This document shows positions 63,229 to 64,000 of a stretch of 64,000 bases of DNA, piece by piece. A model generated the notes under the pieces. The model was not told where the DNA came from. It did not search any database and was given only the letters and a program-made list of their open reading frames with translations. Origin of the DNA: Pelagicoccus sp. SDUM812003 (lineage in GTDB: Bacteria > Verrucomicrobiota > Verrucomicrobiia > Opitutales > Opitutaceae); the NCBI RefSeq assembly GCF_031127815.1, contig NZ_JARXHY010000003.1, forward strand, positions 372,001 to 436,000, in the 5' to 3' direction. How positions within the stretch are numbered: position 1 is the first letter of the stretch; every line of letters starts with the position of its first letter. Made by a program: the position numbers and the translations under genes.

Positions 63229-64000
63229 TCAGCTCTCGTTCCCCTCGAAAGCGATGGGGAGGGTGAGGATGGCAGTCGCTCCCTTTCCAATCCCGTCGCT
63301 TCGGATCGAGATGTATCCGCCGAGCACGCGGGCGGTGTTGGCGCAGCTGTGCAGACCGAAGCCGTGACCGAGTTGCTTGGTCGTGAAACCGTGGCTGAAA
63401 AGGCGGTCGATGTTTTCCGGAGCGATGCCGATACCGTTGTCCTGAATCATGAGACTGAGCCGATTGTTCGCTTCGTCTCTTTGGTAGGATAGAGTGAGGA
63501 CGCCCAGATCGGGTGATTGTTCGCGGATGGCGTCGAGAGCGTTGGAGATGAGGTTGAGCACGATTTCCAGCACGCGGTGCTTGTCGTTCACAACGATCAG
63601 CCGCTCCGGGAGCTCGCTGTTGATCTCCAATCGCTGAGCGTTGGGGTCGCGGCCGAGGATGGTGAGAGCGGTCTCGCAGGTTTCCACCAGATCAAACTCC
63701 TGAGTGAGGCTCTGGGTTTTTGCGTGGGACTGCTGGGCGGAGATGATGCGCTTCACGTGATCGACGTCCTGCCCCATGATGTTGACTTCGCAGATGAGTT
63801 CGGACACCTCGTTTTGCAGCGCTTGAGACAGCTGTATCAAGTAACTGGGCACGTTTTTCCCTTTCGGGTTCTTCGTCAGAAAATCATCGATATCCTGAGC
63901 GTTGGCCTCGAGCAGCGTCGCCAGTCGGGCCAGTCGCTTCACTTTCGATTGCGACAGCTTGTCTGAGAGCACGTTCAGGCTCACGTTGATGCTATTGAGC
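63229..64000 (-). CDS. Sensor histidine kinase, C-terminal part (cut by window end)
   Basis: The frame is still open at base 64000, so the N-terminus lies outside the window. Visible are a dimerisation-type helical region (LSQSKVKRLARLATLLEANA, IMGQDVDHVKRIISAQQSHA) and a HATPase domain (EIVLNLISNALDAIREQSPD, LMIQDNGIGIAPENIDRLFS, HGFGLHSCANTARVLGGY), ending at TGA. A canonical HExxxP H-box is not visible in the window, though the HAKTQ region might replace it. The sensing domain is not seen. Confidence 0.85.
   Translation of the reverse strand, partial: LNSINVSLNVLSDKLSQSKVKRLARLATLLEANAQDIDDFLTKNPKGKNVPSYLIQLSQALQNEVSELICEVNIMGQDVDHVKRIISAQQSHAKTQSLTQEFDLVETCETALTILGRDPNAQRLEINSELPERLIVVNDKHRVLEIVLNLISNALDAIREQSPDLGVLTLSYQRDEANNRLSLMIQDNGIGIAPENIDRLFSHGFTTKQLGHGFGLHSCANTARVLGGYISIRSDGIGKGATAILTLPIAFEGNES

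Overview
This is a gene-dense, high-GC chromosomal window with no rRNA, tRNA, CRISPR array, transposase or plasmid feature that I can recognise. The content suggests a free-living, probably marine, flagellated member of the Verrucomicrobiota, most likely class Opitutae. That is an inference from the protein repertoire: TonB receptors paired with PepSY proteins, rhamnogalacturonan lyase, GH20 and agarase-like enzymes, a CsrA/FliW flagellar module, and many hybrid kinases. No marker gene in the window proves it.

Layout. 1-5.8 kb is the end of a flagellar cluster: flgK (5' end outside the window), flgL, fliW, csrA, a flagellin gene and three small unknown genes, closed by a 20-bp hairpin. 5.8-14.4 kb holds a Tat-type oxidoreductase, an MFS permease, a helical-repeat protein, the metal exporter dmeF, and a RedB-like thioredoxin-fold protein with a large hybrid kinase. 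14.6-20 kb is signalling (three proteins) plus ferritin. 20-42.5 kb is an iron-uptake region. It has three TonB-dependent receptors (TBDT), each followed by a PepSY-domain inner-membrane protein, a fourth PepSY gene, a two- to three-gene operon of unknown function, and an AraC/PchR-type regulator fused by an ATGA overlap to a 55-residue cysteine-rich protein. A nitrosative-stress pair (hcp and a divergent Crp/Fnr regulator with an FNR-like box) sits inside this region. 42.7-64 kb is mixed: peroxiredoxin, aconitase, a STAS/PP2C switch, a sugar symporter, phospholipase A, a PL11 lyase, a methyltransferase, an HDOD/kinase pair, an acyltransferase-like membrane protein, GH20, an aminotransferase, a glycoside hydrolase broken by one stop codon, parvulin and a kinase cut by the window end.

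Main observation. Six intergenic sites in the iron region each contain two copies of a 14-bp element (consensus CYCCGAGAGGGATT) in direct orientation with starts exactly 21 bp apart. Five lie about 60-95 bp upstream of the start codon of a TBDT, a PepSY gene or the unknown operon. The sixth precedes the remnant of a decayed TBDT gene. Tandem half-sites two helical turns apart are the architecture expected for an AraC-family activator, and an AraC/PchR-like gene closes the cluster. I propose a local siderophore regulon with these paired boxes as operators. Hairpins lie between the receptor and the PepSY gene in all three pairs.

The region also shows decay: a TBDT remnant, a TSUP-permease remnant, a secreted-protein pseudogene with several lesions, and the interrupted glycoside hydrolase.
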